A DNA stretch of 64,000 nt from Paenibacillus lacisoli (GTDB lineage: Bacteria > Bacillota > Bacilli > Paenibacillales > Paenibacillaceae). Within the stretch, counting starts at the first letter, position 1; each line of letters opens with the position of its first letter. Where the stretch lies: assembly GCF_030580655.1 (NCBI RefSeq), contig NZ_JAUQTB010000015.1, positions 20,356 through 84,355 of the forward strand. Direction: 5' to 3'. The notes below the pieces were generated by a model. The model worked only from the letters and a program-made list of their open reading frames with translations. It had not been told where the DNA came from and did not search any database. Below are positions 31,607-41,737 of this stretch, one piece after another. The position numbers and the translations under genes are program-made.

Positions 31607-31660
31607 AATAAAAAAAGCATCTATCTCGCTGATTGCTCAGTGAAATAAATGCTTTTTATT
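31607..31660. terminator. Bidirectional terminator between the MazG-like gene and pssA
   Basis: AATAAAAAAAGCAT (31607-31620) and ATGCTTTTTATT (31649-31660) are complementary ends of a hairpin, giving A-runs before and T-runs after it in both directions. It lies between two convergent genes and probably serves both. Confidence 0.75.
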
Positions 31661-31697
31661 ATGCCTAAAATGAAATTATGGAATAATAGCGGTAAAC

Positions 31698-32429
31698 CTA
31701 TCGTTTGGAATGGCGGTAGTTCTCATCGGATTCCTTCTGCTGCTTGCGGCTGCGGCGGATCAGCTTATCCACATTCTGCTTCATTCCATACAATGCATAA
31801 AGACCCAAAGGAATGAAGATCATCTTCGAGAGCTGATCAGGGAAAGCAACTGCCAGCAATACGGCCACAAGAACAACAATTGGAGCGATCCAGATCGCTT
31901 TCTTAGGAAGCCCTACTTTTTTGAAATTCGGATATTTCATGCTGCTGACCATCAAATAGGACAGAAGCAGCGTGGCGATAACCATATATGGAGCCGAGAC
32001 ATCTTTGTGAAACAAGGAAAGTGTCGCGAGAACTCCACCGGCAGCAGGAATCGGCAACCCTGTAAAGTAACCCGGAGTTCCGGAGATAACATTAAAACGA
32101 GCCAGACGCAAAGCTCCGAACATCGGGAAGATTCCCGTTACCGTCCAGGCCAGAGCTTGATTCAAATCATGAAAAGAGACAATAAACATAATCAGTGCTG
32201 GCGCAACACCAAATGAAATTACATCCGACAGGGAGTCCAATTCCTTACCGAATTCACTCTGTGCATTCAAGGCACGAGCTACCCGACCATCCAGTCCATC
32301 CAACAGCATCGCAACGATAACCATAATGGCTGCAAGGCTGTACTTTCCGTCAAACGCCATAAGGATGGCGACCATTCCGAGAAACAGGTTACCTAAAGTA
32401 AACAAGTTCGGAATTGATTTTGTTATCAT
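31698..32429 (-). CDS. pssA: CDP-diacylglycerol-serine O-phosphatidyltransferase
   Basis: Membrane enzyme making phosphatidylserine, precursor of phosphatidylethanolamine, 243 aa. The CDP-alcohol phosphotransferase motif DGLDGRVARALN, followed by GKELDSLSD (together about residues 44-69), has all the aspartates expected. About six to eight membrane segments are visible and the C-terminus is a basic tail. It lies 56 bases downstream of disA and may be cotranscribed with it. Confidence 0.94.
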   Translation of the reverse strand: MITKSIPNLFTLGNLFLGMVAILMAFDGKYSLAAIMVIVAMLLDGLDGRVARALNAQSEFGKELDSLSDVISFGVAPALIMFIVSFHDLNQALAWTVTGIFPMFGALRLARFNVISGTPGYFTGLPIPAAGGVLATLSLFHKDVSAPYMVIATLLLSYLMVSSMKYPNFKKVGLPKKAIWIAPIVVLVAVLLAVAFPDQLSKMIFIPLGLYALYGMKQNVDKLIRRSRKQQKESDENYRHSKR

Positions 32430-32485
32430 TTCTTCACCTCATATTAATCTATGAATACCAATAACATCCACAGATTGTATATCAT

Positions 32486-33562
32486 TTACATCTGCCTGTC
32501 AATGAATACCTGCTCCTGCAGACGTTTCAATCCTTCACGAATCGTACGCGCACGTACCTCTCCGATCCCATCCACTTCGTCCAGTTCCTCAACGGTTGCA
32601 GTCATCACCTGAGGCAGCAGATCAAACCGGTCCACCAGGTTGTGAATAATGACATTTGGCAGGCGAGGGATTTTGTTAAGCACCCGGTATCCTCGCGGTG
32701 CCACTGCATCTTCCGACAGGGCAGCCGAAGCCGGGTAACCGAGCAGGCGAGCAATATGATGAACATCCAGCAGCTCATCATCTGTCGACCGGTGAAGTGC
32801 TGTGATGATTTCATTAATTTTGTCGTCGCTGTCTTCCTTCGCATAATCCTTATACAGAAGCCAGGCTTCCTCTTCCGTATTGCTGACCAGCTCTTCCATC
32901 TGCATGCTGATCAGGCGGCCTTCATTGCCGAGCTCATTGATATAACGCTTGATCTCGGTTTTAATCCGAAGCACCATCTCCGTGCGCTGAATGACATTGA
33001 CAACCTCCGGAATCGTCACCAGTTCCTCAAACTCTGATGCCGACAGGTTGGTCAGAGACTGATTCAGTACCGCTTTGTATTTCTCCAGCGTCTGAATGGC
33101 CTGATTAGCCTTGGTCAGAATGACACCAATCTCCTTCAGTGCATAACGCACAGCCCCCTGGTACAACGTAATAATATTCCGGCGCTGTGAAATGGAGACG
33201 ACCAATTTACCGGTCTGCTTCGCTACCCGCTCTGCTGTACGGTGCCGAATCCCTGTCTCAGACGACGAGATTGACGAATCGGGAATCAGCTGGGTATTGG
33301 CATACAAAATCCGCTTCAAATCTTCACTTAGAATAATGGCTCCATCCATTTTGGCCAGCTCATACAGGTAGTTCGGTGAAAAGTCACAATTAATGGAGAA
33401 ACCTCCATCCACGACCTCCATGACCTCAGGGCTGTAGCCAACAACGATCAACGCGCCGGTCTTGGCGCGGAGCACATTCTCGAGCCCTTCCCGAAAGGGC
33501 GTGCCTGGTGCCACAAGCCGGAGCAGGTCGTTCATTTTATCCAGTTGGCTCGTCTCTTTCAT
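32486..33562 (-). CDS. disA: Diadenylate cyclase DisA (DNA integrity scanning protein)
   Basis: Makes cyclic di-AMP from two ATP and scans DNA, stopping at branched structures, 358 aa. The DAC domain holds [20 protein letters not shown] (DGA motif) and [12 protein letters not shown] (RHR motif); a helical spine and a C-terminal HhH region ([18 protein letters not shown]) follow. It starts [17 protein letters not shown], 14 bases after the radA stop. Confidence 0.96.
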   Translation of the reverse strand: MKETSQLDKMNDLLRLVAPGTPFREGLENVLRAKTGALIVVGYSPEVMEVVDGGFSINCDFSPNYLYELAKMDGAIILSEDLKRILYANTQLIPDSSISSSETGIRHRTAERVAKQTGKLVVSISQRRNIITLYQGAVRYALKEIGVILTKANQAIQTLEKYKAVLNQSLTNLSASEFEELVTIPEVVNVIQRTEMVLRIKTEIKRYINELGNEGRLISMQMEELVSNTEEEAWLLYKDYAKEDSDDKINEIITALHRSTDDELLDVHHIARLLGYPASAALSEDAVAPRGYRVLNKIPRLPNVIIHNLVDRFDLLPQVMTATVEELDEVDGIGEVRARTIREGLKRLQEQVFIDRQM

Positions 33563-33576
33563 GTTCCCTTTGCCCC

Positions 33577-34944
33577 CTAATCTAAAGCAACCGCTAGCGC
33601 ATCTGCTACGGTATCCACGCCAATAATTTGAATTCCCTTGGGCGGGGTCCAACCCTTCAGACTCTTCTGAGGAAGGATCACCCGCTTGAAGCCAAGCTTC
33701 TCGGCTTCTCTTACACGCTGCTCCGCACGGGATACCGCACGAACTTCGCCTGTCAGGCCAACTTCACCGAACATAACATCATAAGGCTTGGTCGGCATAT
33801 CGCGGAAGCTTGAGGCAATGCTGACGGCAATTGCCAGATCCACTGCAGGTTCATCCAGCCGGACGCCGCCTGCCACGTTCAGGTAGGCATCCTGGTTCTG
33901 GAGGAACATGCCCATCCGCTTCTCCAGCACTGCTATGATCAAACCCAGGCGGTGATGGTCGATCCCGGTACACATCCGGCGGGGAGACGGAAAGTGTGTC
34001 GCTGCTATCAATGCCTGGAGTTCTACGAGCACCGGCCGTGTACCCTCCATGCTGGCGACAACCGTCGAACCGGCTACGCCCAGGGGACGCTCCGACAGGA
34101 ACAATTCCGACGGGTTCTCCACTTCACGGAGACCACTCTCCCCCATCTCGAAGATCCCCATCTCGTTCGTTGAACCGAATCGGTTCTTCACCGCCCGTAA
34201 AAGCCGGTACGTATGGTGACGCTCACCTTCGAAATAAAGCACACAATCCACCATGTGCTCCAGCATCCGCGGGCCGGCGATCGCACCCTCTTTTGTAACA
34301 TGCCCCACCAGTACGGTTGCAATGCCGAGACCCTTGGCAATCCGCATGAACCTGGACGTACATTCACGCACCTGAGAGACACTGCCCGGCGCGCTGGTCA
34401 CTTCCGGCAGGAACACCGTCTGAATGGAGTCAATAACCAGAAAATCCGGCTTGGTATTCTCTACCGCGTCCTCAATAGCCACCATATTATTCTCACATAA
34501 TACGAACAGCTCTGGAGACAGCGCACCGAGCCGGTCTGCACGCAGCTTCGTCTGGCGCACGGATTCCTCTCCGGAAATATACAGGACGCGCAGTCCTGAC
34601 AGCGCCAGACTGTTCGAGGCCTGCAGCAGCAGGGTTGACTTCCCGATCCCCGGGTCGCCACCGACCAATACCAGCGATCCCGGAACAATGCCGCCGCCGA
34701 GCACCCGGTTCAGCTCATTGATTCCGCTATTGATACGAGGTTCTTGGTTACTCTCTATATTTATGATTGGAAGCGGCTTTTCTTTACTATTGAAAAGAGG
34801 AGAATTCATCCCCTGGGTCTTCACCACAGTTTCGGTTTCTTCGACCATGCTGTTCCAGGCCTGGCAGCCCGGACATTTGCCGTACCACTTTGGTGATTCA
34901 TAACCGCATTCGGTGCAATAAAATTTAGTTTTGACTTTGGCCAT
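33577..34944 (-). CDS. radA: DNA repair protein RadA
   Basis: RecA-like helicase that aids branch migration, 455 aa. An N-terminal zinc finger ([18 protein letters not shown], about residues 9-26), Walker [11 protein letters not shown] (about 95-104), the RadA KNRFG motif (about 256-260) and a C-terminal Lon-like domain are present. The start [14 protein letters not shown] is chosen on family match and GGAGATATTC. The radA-disA pair is conserved in Bacillales. Confidence 0.95.
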   Translation of the reverse strand: MAKVKTKFYCTECGYESPKWYGKCPGCQAWNSMVEETETVVKTQGMNSPLFNSKEKPLPIINIESNQEPRINSGINELNRVLGGGIVPGSLVLVGGDPGIGKSTLLLQASNSLALSGLRVLYISGEESVRQTKLRADRLGALSPELFVLCENNMVAIEDAVENTKPDFLVIDSIQTVFLPEVTSAPGSVSQVRECTSRFMRIAKGLGIATVLVGHVTKEGAIAGPRMLEHMVDCVLYFEGERHHTYRLLRAVKNRFGSTNEMGIFEMGESGLREVENPSELFLSERPLGVAGSTVVASMEGTRPVLVELQALIAATHFPSPRRMCTGIDHHRLGLIIAVLEKRMGMFLQNQDAYLNVAGGVRLDEPAVDLAIAVSIASSFRDMPTKPYDVMFGEVGLTGEVRAVSRAEQRVREAEKLGFKRVILPQKSLKGWTPPKGIQIIGVDTVADALAVALD

Positions 34945-35282
34945 GAATATCTCCTTACTTCTTCCGTATTTGTCGAATTCGGTCCGGCCGCAATAAGAAA
35001 AACCCATCGTGCTGGACGAGTCGATACGAACACGCTAAACAGCATATTTAGAATGTAAGAAGCCTTTCTTTCCTACATATTGTGCCCGAACTCATGGAAC
35101 TAACCTAACAAGGTGCCCAACAATAAAAGTTTACCATTGCTCCGAACCGGCGTAAAGGCAAATCAAAAAGTTACACAAATGAGAAGGAGTTCAATAAAAA
35201 AAAGGGGCATCCTCTACCAGCGTCAAGCCAGCGGGATGTCCCTTTATTTTATTTATTAGCGTATGCCGCTACATACGATTCA
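34945..35282 (-). other. Spacer between clpC and radA
   Basis: 338 bases with no supported gene. It holds the clpC terminator (35250-35196) and about 250 bases before radA. No consensus promoter stands out, although one is expected here because the terminator separates radA-disA-pssA from the clpC operon. Confidence 0.5.
35196..35250 (-). terminator. Intrinsic terminator after clpC
   Basis: On the minus strand AAAGGGACATCC pairs with GGATGCCCCTTT, with an inner region of repeated CGCTGG, and is followed by TTTTTTT. It lies about 35 bases past the clpC stop and should end the ctsR operon. Confidence 0.8.
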
Positions 35283-37727
35283 TTAGGAATTGCTGGACGG
35301 CACATTATCTTTTTTGGTTACATTCAGCGCACCGTCCTGTTCGTCGATCAGCAGATGATCGCCTTTGGACACGTTGCCGGTCAACAATTCTTCAGACAGA
35401 CGATCCTCGATATGCTTCTGGATCGCCCGGCGGAGAGGACGCGCACCATAGGAAGGATCGAAGCCTTCTTTGGCCAGGAAATCCTTTGCCTTATCTGTAA
35501 GTTCGAAGTCCACCTCGTACTCTCTGAGGCGCTTGCGCAGCTCTTCGGACATCAGCGAAACGATCTGACCGATATGCTCCCGCTCCAGGGAATGGAACAC
35601 GATGATCTCATCGATCCGGTTCAGGAATTCCGGACGGAAGCTCTTCTTGAGATCTTCCATCACTTTGCCCTTCATGTTGTCATACTGTGCACCCGCGTCG
35701 ACCACAGCTGTGAAGCCCAGCGTCGAGTTTTTGCGGATTGCTTCCGCTCCGACGTTAGATGTCAGAATGATCAGCGTGTTGCGGAAATCGACGACACGGC
35801 CTTTGGAATCAGTCAGACGTCCGTCTTCCAGCACCTGCAGCAAAATGTTGAACACTTCAGGGTGAGCTTTCTCGATCTCATCCAGCAATACTACGGAATA
35901 TGGCTTACGGCGTACTTTCTCAGTCAGCTGACCACCTTCATCATAACCGACATATCCCGGAGGAGCTCCGACCAGTCGGGACGTGGAGTGCTTCTCCATG
36001 TATTCCGACATATCGATACGGATAACCGCATTCTCATCACCGAACATCGCTTCCGCCAAGGCGCGTGCCAGCTCGGTTTTACCTACACCGGTTGGACCGA
36101 GGAAGATAAAGGAGCCGATCGGACGCTTCGGATCTTTGAGGCCCGCTCTTGCACGGCGGATCGCGCGGCTGACAGCTTTGACCGCTTCATCCTGACCGAT
36201 GACGCGTTCATGCAGCAGGCTCTCCATGTTCAGAAGACGCTCGGTCTCTTCTTCTTTCAGTTTGTTCACCGGAATACCCGTCCAGATCGCTACCACCTGA
36301 GCAATATCTTCCGGTGTTACTTCAGAATCTGTCCGGCCTTGCTTCTCTTTCCATTGGTTCTTCGTTACATCCAGCTCTTCACGAATCTTCTGCTCTGTGT
36401 CGCGCAGAGCTGCCGCTTTCTCGAATTCCTGACTCTGAACCGCGGAGTCCTTCTCCTTGCGGATATCATCCAGGCGGTTCTCCAGCTGCTTCAGATTAGG
36501 CGGTACCGTGTACGAATTCAGCCTTACCTTGGAACCCGCCTCGTCGATCAGGTCAATCGCCTTATCCGGCAGGAATCGGTCAGTGATGTAGCGGTCAGAC
36601 AGCTTTACAGCCGCTTCAATTGCTTCGTCCGTAATTTTCACACGGTGATGTGCTTCGTAACGGTCACGCAGACCATACAGGATCTGGATCGCTTCATCCG
36701 GGGATGGCTGATCGACAGTGATCGGCTGGAAGCGGCGCTCCAATGCAGCGTCTTTCTCTATATATTTACGATACTCATCCAGCGTTGTCGCACCGATACA
36801 CTGCAGCTCGCCGCGTGCCAGCGCCGGCTTCAGAATATTAGAGGCATCGATCGCGCCTTCCGCACCCCCTGCACCGATCAGTGTATGCAGCTCGTCGATG
36901 AACAGTACGATATTACCGGCTTGGCGAATTTCGTCCATGATTTTCTTCAGACGATCCTCGAACTCACCGCGATATTTCGTTCCGGCAACCACGGAGCCCA
37001 TGTCCAGTGTCATCACGCGCTTGTCGCGCAGCGTTTCCGGAATTTCATTCGCGATGATCTTCTGGGCGAGCCCTTCGGCAATCGCCGTTTTACCTACCCC
37101 AGGTTCACCGATCAGCACCGGGTTGTTCTTGGTACGGCGGCTCAGTACCTGAATGACACGTTCAATCTCCTTGCTGCGGCCGATGACCGGGTCCAGATTG
37201 CCTTCCTTGGCAATAGCAGTCAAATCGCGTGCGAGGCTGTCCAGCGTCGGTGTGCTTACATTGGCTGGTGCGCCATTATGGCTGGATACCGCTTCACTGC
37301 TGCCGAGCAGCTGCAGCACCTGCTGACGTGCCTTGTTCAAGCTGATGCCGAGGTTATTGAGCACACGTGCCGCAACCCCTTCACCTTCCCGGATCAGACC
37401 GAGCAGGATATGCTCTGTACCCACGTAGGTGTGTCCAAGCTTGCGCGCTTCATCCATCGAGAGCTCGATGACTTTCTTCGCACGCGGTGTATAAGCAATG
37501 TTCGTAGGCTGCTCCTGGCCGCGGCCAATGAGCGTTTCTACTTCATCTTGAATTTTCTCCAGTCCAAGACCCAGACCGATCAGGGCTTTGGCCGCAATAC
37601 CTTCACCTTCACGAATCAGACCGAGCAGGACATGCTCTGTACCAATGTTGTTATGACCTAAACGTACTGCTTCTTCTTGAGCAAGTGCCAGCACTTTCTG
37701 TGCACGTTCTGTAAATCTTCCGAACAT
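35283..37727 (-). CDS. clpC: ATP-dependent Clp protease ATP-binding subunit ClpC
   Basis: HSP100 unfoldase, 814 aa, which feeds ClpP and degrades CtsR, McsB and other substrates marked with phosphoarginine. Two N-terminal Clp repeats ([20 protein letters not shown]), AAA-1 Walker [14 protein letters not shown], a UVR linker region ([19 protein letters not shown]), and AAA-2 Walker [14 protein letters not shown] are present. The second of two adjacent ATG codons is used, spaced 6 from AGGAG. Fourth in the CtsR operon. Confidence 0.96.
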   Translation of the reverse strand: MFGRFTERAQKVLALAQEEAVRLGHNNIGTEHVLLGLIREGEGIAAKALIGLGLGLEKIQDEVETLIGRGQEQPTNIAYTPRAKKVIELSMDEARKLGHTYVGTEHILLGLIREGEGVAARVLNNLGISLNKARQQVLQLLGSSEAVSSHNGAPANVSTPTLDSLARDLTAIAKEGNLDPVIGRSKEIERVIQVLSRRTKNNPVLIGEPGVGKTAIAEGLAQKIIANEIPETLRDKRVMTLDMGSVVAGTKYRGEFEDRLKKIMDEIRQAGNIVLFIDELHTLIGAGGAEGAIDASNILKPALARGELQCIGATTLDEYRKYIEKDAALERRFQPITVDQPSPDEAIQILYGLRDRYEAHHRVKITDEAIEAAVKLSDRYITDRFLPDKAIDLIDEAGSKVRLNSYTVPPNLKQLENRLDDIRKEKDSAVQSQEFEKAAALRDTEQKIREELDVTKNQWKEKQGRTDSEVTPEDIAQVVAIWTGIPVNKLKEEETERLLNMESLLHERVIGQDEAVKAVSRAIRRARAGLKDPKRPIGSFIFLGPTGVGKTELARALAEAMFGDENAVIRIDMSEYMEKHSTSRLVGAPPGYVGYDEGGQLTEKVRRKPYSVVLLDEIEKAHPEVFNILLQVLEDGRLTDSKGRVVDFRNTLIILTSNVGAEAIRKNSTLGFTAVVDAGAQYDNMKGKVMEDLKKSFRPEFLNRIDEIIVFHSLEREHIGQIVSLMSEELRKRLREYEVDFELTDKAKDFLAKEGFDPSYGARPLRRAIQKHIEDRLSEELLTGNVSKGDHLLIDEQDGALNVTKKDNVPSSNS

Positions 37728-37775
37728 CATAATCTCCTGCACCTCCATGAGTTGGGATTGCCAGTATATCTATTG

Positions 37776-38840
37776 TTAAGGGGTTGTGCCTAAAGTTGTT
37801 CGGATCAGCTGCGCCCGGTACATATCGCGTTCCGAGGCGTGCATCTGATCGTTGAATGTCTTCTGCAGGAAGCCAGGCTGAATCATTACATTCAATTCAT
37901 TCAACACCGGGATCGAAGGTTCCTGCAAAATACCGAGATCAATACCCAGACGGACATCGGATAACCGCTGACCCGCTTCCTTGGCATCCATGATCGCTGC
38001 ATGCTTCAGAATCCCGTAGGATCTCATGATCCGGTCGGAAATCCGCAGCCTCGACTCTGACAGCAGACGCTGCCTTGCCGTGCGTTCCTGGCTGATAATC
38101 TGCATGACCACACTGTGCAGATTCTCGATAATCTCAAGTTCGGTCTGCCCCAGCGTGATCTGGTTGGAGATCTGGAACAGGTTGCCGATCGCCTCACTGC
38201 CTTCGCCATAAATGCCTCTGACCGTCAGACCCACCTGAGAGACAGCGGACAGAATCCGGTTAATCTGCTGAGTCATGCTCAGAGCCGGAAGATGCATCAT
38301 TACAGACGCCCGCAGACCGGTACCTACATTCGTAGGACAGCTGGTCAGATAGCCGCGTTTGTCATCAAATGCATATTCAGCGTGCGCTTCGAACACATCG
38401 TCAAGGGCTGTTGCCCGTTCCCAGGCTTCCTTGACCTGAAAACCGGGATACAAACACTGGATACGAAGATGGTCTTCTTCATTCACCATGATGCTCACCG
38501 ATTCATCCTCACTGATCAGCGCCGCACCGTTGCGCGATTCACTGGCCAGATTAGGACTGATCAGATGCTTCTCCACCAGTACCCTTTTATCCAGATCACT
38601 CAGTTCAGCCATCTTCAGAATATGAAAATGGCCAAACTGATGGGCCTCTTCATCATCAAGCACTGCGGTCAGCTTGTCGAGCACTTCCTCCGACTGGGAG
38701 TTCGTAGCCAGCATCGGAAAAGGAATATGCTGCAGGTTGCGCGCAATCCTTACCCGGCTGCTGATGACGATTTCTGAATCCGCAGCGGAGCCGCGCATCC
38801 AATCGCTAAGCGGCTTTGTGGTAAACCGGAGATTGGGCAT
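37776..38840 (-). CDS. mcsB: Protein arginine kinase McsB
   Basis: Phosphagen-kinase-like enzyme that phosphorylates arginines and so marks proteins for ClpCP, 354 aa. SEIVISSRVRIARNLQHIPF (about residues 22-41) and the guanidino-kinase signature TSCPTNVGTGLRASVMMHLP (about 170-189) carry the nucleotide-binding arginines and catalytic cysteine region. It lies between mcsA and clpC and depends on McsA for activity. Confidence 0.96.
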   Translation of the reverse strand: MPNLRFTTKPLSDWMRGSAADSEIVISSRVRIARNLQHIPFPMLATNSQSEEVLDKLTAVLDDEEAHQFGHFHILKMAELSDLDKRVLVEKHLISPNLASESRNGAALISEDESVSIMVNEEDHLRIQCLYPGFQVKEAWERATALDDVFEAHAEYAFDDKRGYLTSCPTNVGTGLRASVMMHLPALSMTQQINRILSAVSQVGLTVRGIYGEGSEAIGNLFQISNQITLGQTELEIIENLHSVVMQIISQERTARQRLLSESRLRISDRIMRSYGILKHAAIMDAKEAGQRLSDVRLGIDLGILQEPSIPVLNELNVMIQPGFLQKTFNDQMHASERDMYRAQLIRTTLGTTP

Positions 38841-38868
38841 TACGCATTCCTCCTACTCATCACAAACT

Positions 38869-39390
38869 TTACTCTTGGGCAATTTCTTTTTCAAGCTGGC
38901 GGATCTGGTCCCTCAGCTGGGCTGCAGTCTCAAACTCTTCCGCCTGTATGCTGCCCTGAAGCTCCTGCTTCAGTTCCTCAATCTTGCGTTCAACCTTGAT
39001 GCGGCCGCCACTGCGTACCGGTATTTTGCCGATATGCGAAGTGCTGCCATGCACCCTTTTGAAGAGCGGATCAAGCCGGTCATTAAAATATTTATAACAA
39101 GAGCTGCAACCGAAGCGGCCGATCTTGCTGAACTGCGAGTAGGTCATGCCGCATTCTTCACAGCGGGGAGAAGGCGGCGGACTGCCGGACGCTTGACCCT
39201 TAATAGACGGATCAAAGTCCAGTAATCCTGACAGCAGACTGTGAATGGAGAATCCATTCGGTGTCCCGGGGATCATTTCCCCTTTCTCCCGCGCACAAGT
39301 CTCACAAATATGAAATTCCGTCTTCTCCCCGTTAACGATCTTGGTAAAATGGAGAGTTGCCGGCCGTTTACCACATTCCTGGCACAGCAT
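38869..39390 (-). CDS. mcsA: McsA, activator of McsB
   Basis: Zinc-binding partner of McsB, 173 aa. CxxC pairs occur at CQEC (residue 3), CETC, CEEC and CSSC, and a C-terminal UVR motif is seen in GSIQAEEFETAAQLRDQIRQ. The start MLCQECGKRPATLHF is the family start. Second gene of the ctsR operon. Confidence 0.95.
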   Translation of the reverse strand: MLCQECGKRPATLHFTKIVNGEKTEFHICETCAREKGEMIPGTPNGFSIHSLLSGLLDFDPSIKGQASGSPPPSPRCEECGMTYSQFSKIGRFGCSSCYKYFNDRLDPLFKRVHGSTSHIGKIPVRSGGRIKVERKIEELKQELQGSIQAEEFETAAQLRDQIRQLEKEIAQE

Positions 39391-39419
39391 AGCGACGTAC
39401 CTCCTTAATGACACTCTGT

Positions 39420-39881
39420 TTATTTGTTAAGCAGTGAAATCAGCATTGCCTTCAGCAGACGGGCACGCAGCTGATCCCTGTACGGCAGCTTAATCGCCAG
39501 GCACTCCCTGGAGATGGCCGCCCGCATCAGCGCTGCCTCACGCGGATTCAGGAACTTGGCTTCTTCCAGCTGATAGATAAGTCCCTCACCCGCCGACTGG
39601 CTGATGGCTTGCCCGATACTCTGATGGAGATGGGTATGAAGTACATGCTGGGCAGGAAGCTCAATACGCTGAATGCGGATGTAGCCGCCGCCGCCGCGCT
39701 TACTCTCGACAAGATACCCTTTCTCCAGCGTAAACCGGGTGCTGATCACATAATTGATCTGGGACGGCACACAGGAGAAGCGATCGGCCAGGTCATTCCT
39801 CTGAATCTCTACCATGCCTTCTGCGCTTTCCTGCAGTATACTCTTCAGATATTGTTCGATAACATCAGAGATATTGCGCAT
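39420..39881 (-). CDS. ctsR: Transcriptional repressor CtsR
   Basis: Heat-sensitive repressor of class III heat-shock genes, 153 aa. The N-terminal winged helix contains NDLADRFSCVPSQINYVIST and the wing ESKRGGGGYIRI (about residues 58-69), with the glycine-rich wing that senses heat. The start MRNISDVIEQYLKSIL follows GGAGG. It should repress its own operon through the site at 40179-40163. Confidence 0.96.
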   Translation of the reverse strand: MRNISDVIEQYLKSILQESAEGMVEIQRNDLADRFSCVPSQINYVISTRFTLEKGYLVESKRGGGGYIRIQRIELPAQHVLHTHLHQSIGQAISQSAGEGLIYQLEEAKFLNPREAALMRAAISRECLAIKLPYRDQLRARLLKAMLISLLNK

Positions 39882-40162
39882 TCCCTCATCCTCCACTAGT
39901 TAGAAAAAAAACGTTGAAGCCAGCTGAATTCGAACATCCAGTATCCCTGTATACAGCGCCTGTTAATTGCTTAACCAATACGCCGGAACACGAATCCCGG
40001 GATGAGAACCCTGCAGATCTACTACGCATCCTGATTGCTTCATCACTTTATTAGTTTGACCACTACAGGTTCCAAATCATACGCATCATTCAAGATAATA
40101 CGTATTTCTCAAACCGCGAAGCGGAAACTGAATATCCTTCATCAACTCAATCTCTTGCTGAC

Positions 40163-40179
40163 TTTGACTTTCTTTGACT
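40163..40179 (-). promoter_or_regulatory. CtsR operator
   Basis: On the minus strand AGTCAAA-GAA-AGTCAAA matches the known CtsR heptad direct repeat (A/G)GTCAAA-NAN-(A/G)GTCAAA exactly. It lies just past the -10 element and would cover the transcription start, fitting repression. Confidence 0.9.
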
Positions 40180-40187
40180 TTGATTAC

Positions 40188-40215
40188 ATTATAGCACACT
40201 CACCCGATTTGCCAA
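40188..40215 (-). promoter_or_regulatory. Sigma-A promoter of the ctsR operon
   Basis: On the minus strand TTGGCA (40215-40210) is 16 bases from a perfect TATAAT (40193-40188). The CtsR operator begins 9 bases past the -10 element. The transcript would start about 300 bases before ctsR. Confidence 0.75.
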
Positions 40216-40379
40216 GTGGTTTTTTGTATTTTGCACAATTTATTTTTAGAAGGATGGATGAACAAAAAAAGGCGCTTCCTTCCGGCAGCTGACTTATTAC
40301 AGCATCAGCCCGAAGAAGAGCACCCTTGTCTTGCAAATCGTATATCAAAAAATCCTATATTTAATAAGAAGAAATAATT

Positions 40380-41558
40380 TTAGAAGAAGTCCATCAGGAA
40401 TGTCTCCGCCTGTGGAATCCAGCGCTCCAGACGGTGCACGGCCTCCAGGCTGCCGCTCAATCGTCCTGTCCGGTGCAGAGCCAGCGGGCGACGGTATCCC
40501 AGCAGCATGATGGTTAATGCCTGAATGTCACAGCTGACATCTGGGTCTGCCGCTTCCTCTCCGGCACTTCCGGCAGCAGTGAACTGAGCCGTGCCTTCTA
40601 CGTTCACATCCAGCTTCCACACCCCTTCGTTCCACTCCGCATGCGGATCCCGGATACCGATTCGGAGTGAGGCCCCTTCTCCTTTGGCAAAAGGATACTG
40701 CTCAATCAAGCCCTGAACATCCACGATACGAGCCATAAAATAAGGCACAAGCTCCTGTGTAAATCGCGGATCCGGCACCAGGGAAGGCAGCATATCTGAA
40801 GCAGGAACAAAATCCAGCTTTACTTGTCTGACCATAGAATCATGGTTCGCAATAAACGTCCATAACGCCTGCCGGGCTTGTTCATTCAGGTAAACGAGCT
40901 CATCACAGATAAATTCCTTATCCTTGATTTCATAGAGCAGGTATCCCTCCGGCATGCCAGACTCCGAATAATACACCGCCGCATGACTGTCCGGCAGCAC
41001 GGAGCGCGTCCACCACTCCGTATCACGTACGAGCGTTCCGTTATAACCTGCAGCAGCAGCCTGATACACCGCATCCAACTCTTCCATCTGCTGAACGCCG
41101 CGGACAATCTTGCCGGGAACCACGGCTTTTGGTGGAAGCAGCTCTACCGGAATGGAGTATTTCTTATGTTCTGTGTAGAGTTCCCAACCATATTTGCGGT
41201 AAAAAGGAAAGTAAAACGGATGCAGAAACGACAGGGTCTGCCCACTCTCCTTCATCTGCTTCAGGGCATACGTCAATAGGCTGCTCACATGCCCCTGCCG
41301 GCGGTTCTCCGGCCAGGTAGCTACACCAGCAATGCCGCCCATCTTCACCTTCTGTCCATGCAGATACACCTGAAAGGGAATCAGCGTGAATTTGGCCTGC
41401 AGCCGGTCCTGATCGTCGAAAATCCCCCATGTCTGTTCCGGTTTGAAGCTGTTTCTCCGCTCTTCCTTCTTCTCCGCAGGAAGCGTGTACTGAAAGGCAT
41501 ACTCCGATAACTCCACACTGGCATCAAATTCATGGGACTTAAGCTGTCTGATTTGCAT
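40380..41558 (-). CDS. Eis-like GNAT N-acetyltransferase with SCP2-like C-terminal domain
   Basis: 392 aa, of the family of mycobacterial Eis. Two fused GNAT regions occupy about residues 1-285, with the acetyl-CoA loop VATWPENRRQGHVSSLL (about 80-96) and FYRKYGWEL providing the conserved tyrosine area. A C-terminal SCP2-like part ends in DFF; in Eis the C-terminal Phe carboxylate acts in catalysis, and this is kept. Start chosen for GAGGTGA. Substrate unknown; family members acetylate aminoglycosides or lysines. It stands between the ctsR promoter and the EPS cluster terminator, so probably a single-gene unit. Confidence 0.88.
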   Translation of the reverse strand: MQIRQLKSHEFDASVELSEYAFQYTLPAEKKEERRNSFKPEQTWGIFDDQDRLQAKFTLIPFQVYLHGQKVKMGGIAGVATWPENRRQGHVSSLLTYALKQMKESGQTLSFLHPFYFPFYRKYGWELYTEHKKYSIPVELLPPKAVVPGKIVRGVQQMEELDAVYQAAAAGYNGTLVRDTEWWTRSVLPDSHAAVYYSESGMPEGYLLYEIKDKEFICDELVYLNEQARQALWTFIANHDSMVRQVKLDFVPASDMLPSLVPDPRFTQELVPYFMARIVDVQGLIEQYPFAKGEGASLRIGIRDPHAEWNEGVWKLDVNVEGTAQFTAAGSAGEEAADPDVSCDIQALTIMLLGYRRPLALHRTGRLSGSLEAVHRLERWIPQAETFLMDFF

Positions 41559-41660
41559 TTCGATCACCTCAGCATTTATGTATTGGATCACCAGACTGCC
41601 GACGCAGCCGTTAATCCGAGTCTCGCAAAGCCTGAAGCTGATGTCAAATCAAACCTCAAA

Positions 41661-41695
41661 CCCCGGCCAGCACGAGCTTGCGCCCGGCTGCCGGG
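41661..41695 (-). terminator. Probable terminator at the end of the EPS cluster
   Basis: On the minus strand CCCCGGCAGC pairs with GCTGGCCGGGG (one bulge) and is followed by TTTGAGGTTTGATTT. It lies 43 bases past the pyruvyl transferase stop. The tail is interrupted, so strength is uncertain. Confidence 0.55.
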
Positions 41696-41737
41696 GGATG
41701 TTCCGGCATTCATCGTCTTCTATAACTTCAAGGAGTC

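Larger units (their letters stand above)
39882..40379 (-). other. Region upstream of ctsR: operator, promoter and leader
   Basis: 498 bases between ctsR and the Eis-like gene with no supported gene. Its upstream third holds the CtsR operator and promoter; the rest is a leader of nearly 300 bases before ctsR. A lone half-site GGTCAAA occurs near 40060 without a partner. The 90 bases next to the Eis-like gene are A+T-rich, without a convincing terminator. Confidence 0.6.

Noticed and set aside
40250..40290. Terminator between the Eis-like gene and ctsR promoter
   Set aside because: A T-run follows a G+C-rich stretch on the minus strand, but the stretch cannot form a proper stem.
41600..41640. 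TTGACA on the minus strand as promoter of the Eis-like gene
   Set aside because: A good -35 element is present near 41640 but no -10 element follows at 16-18 bases.
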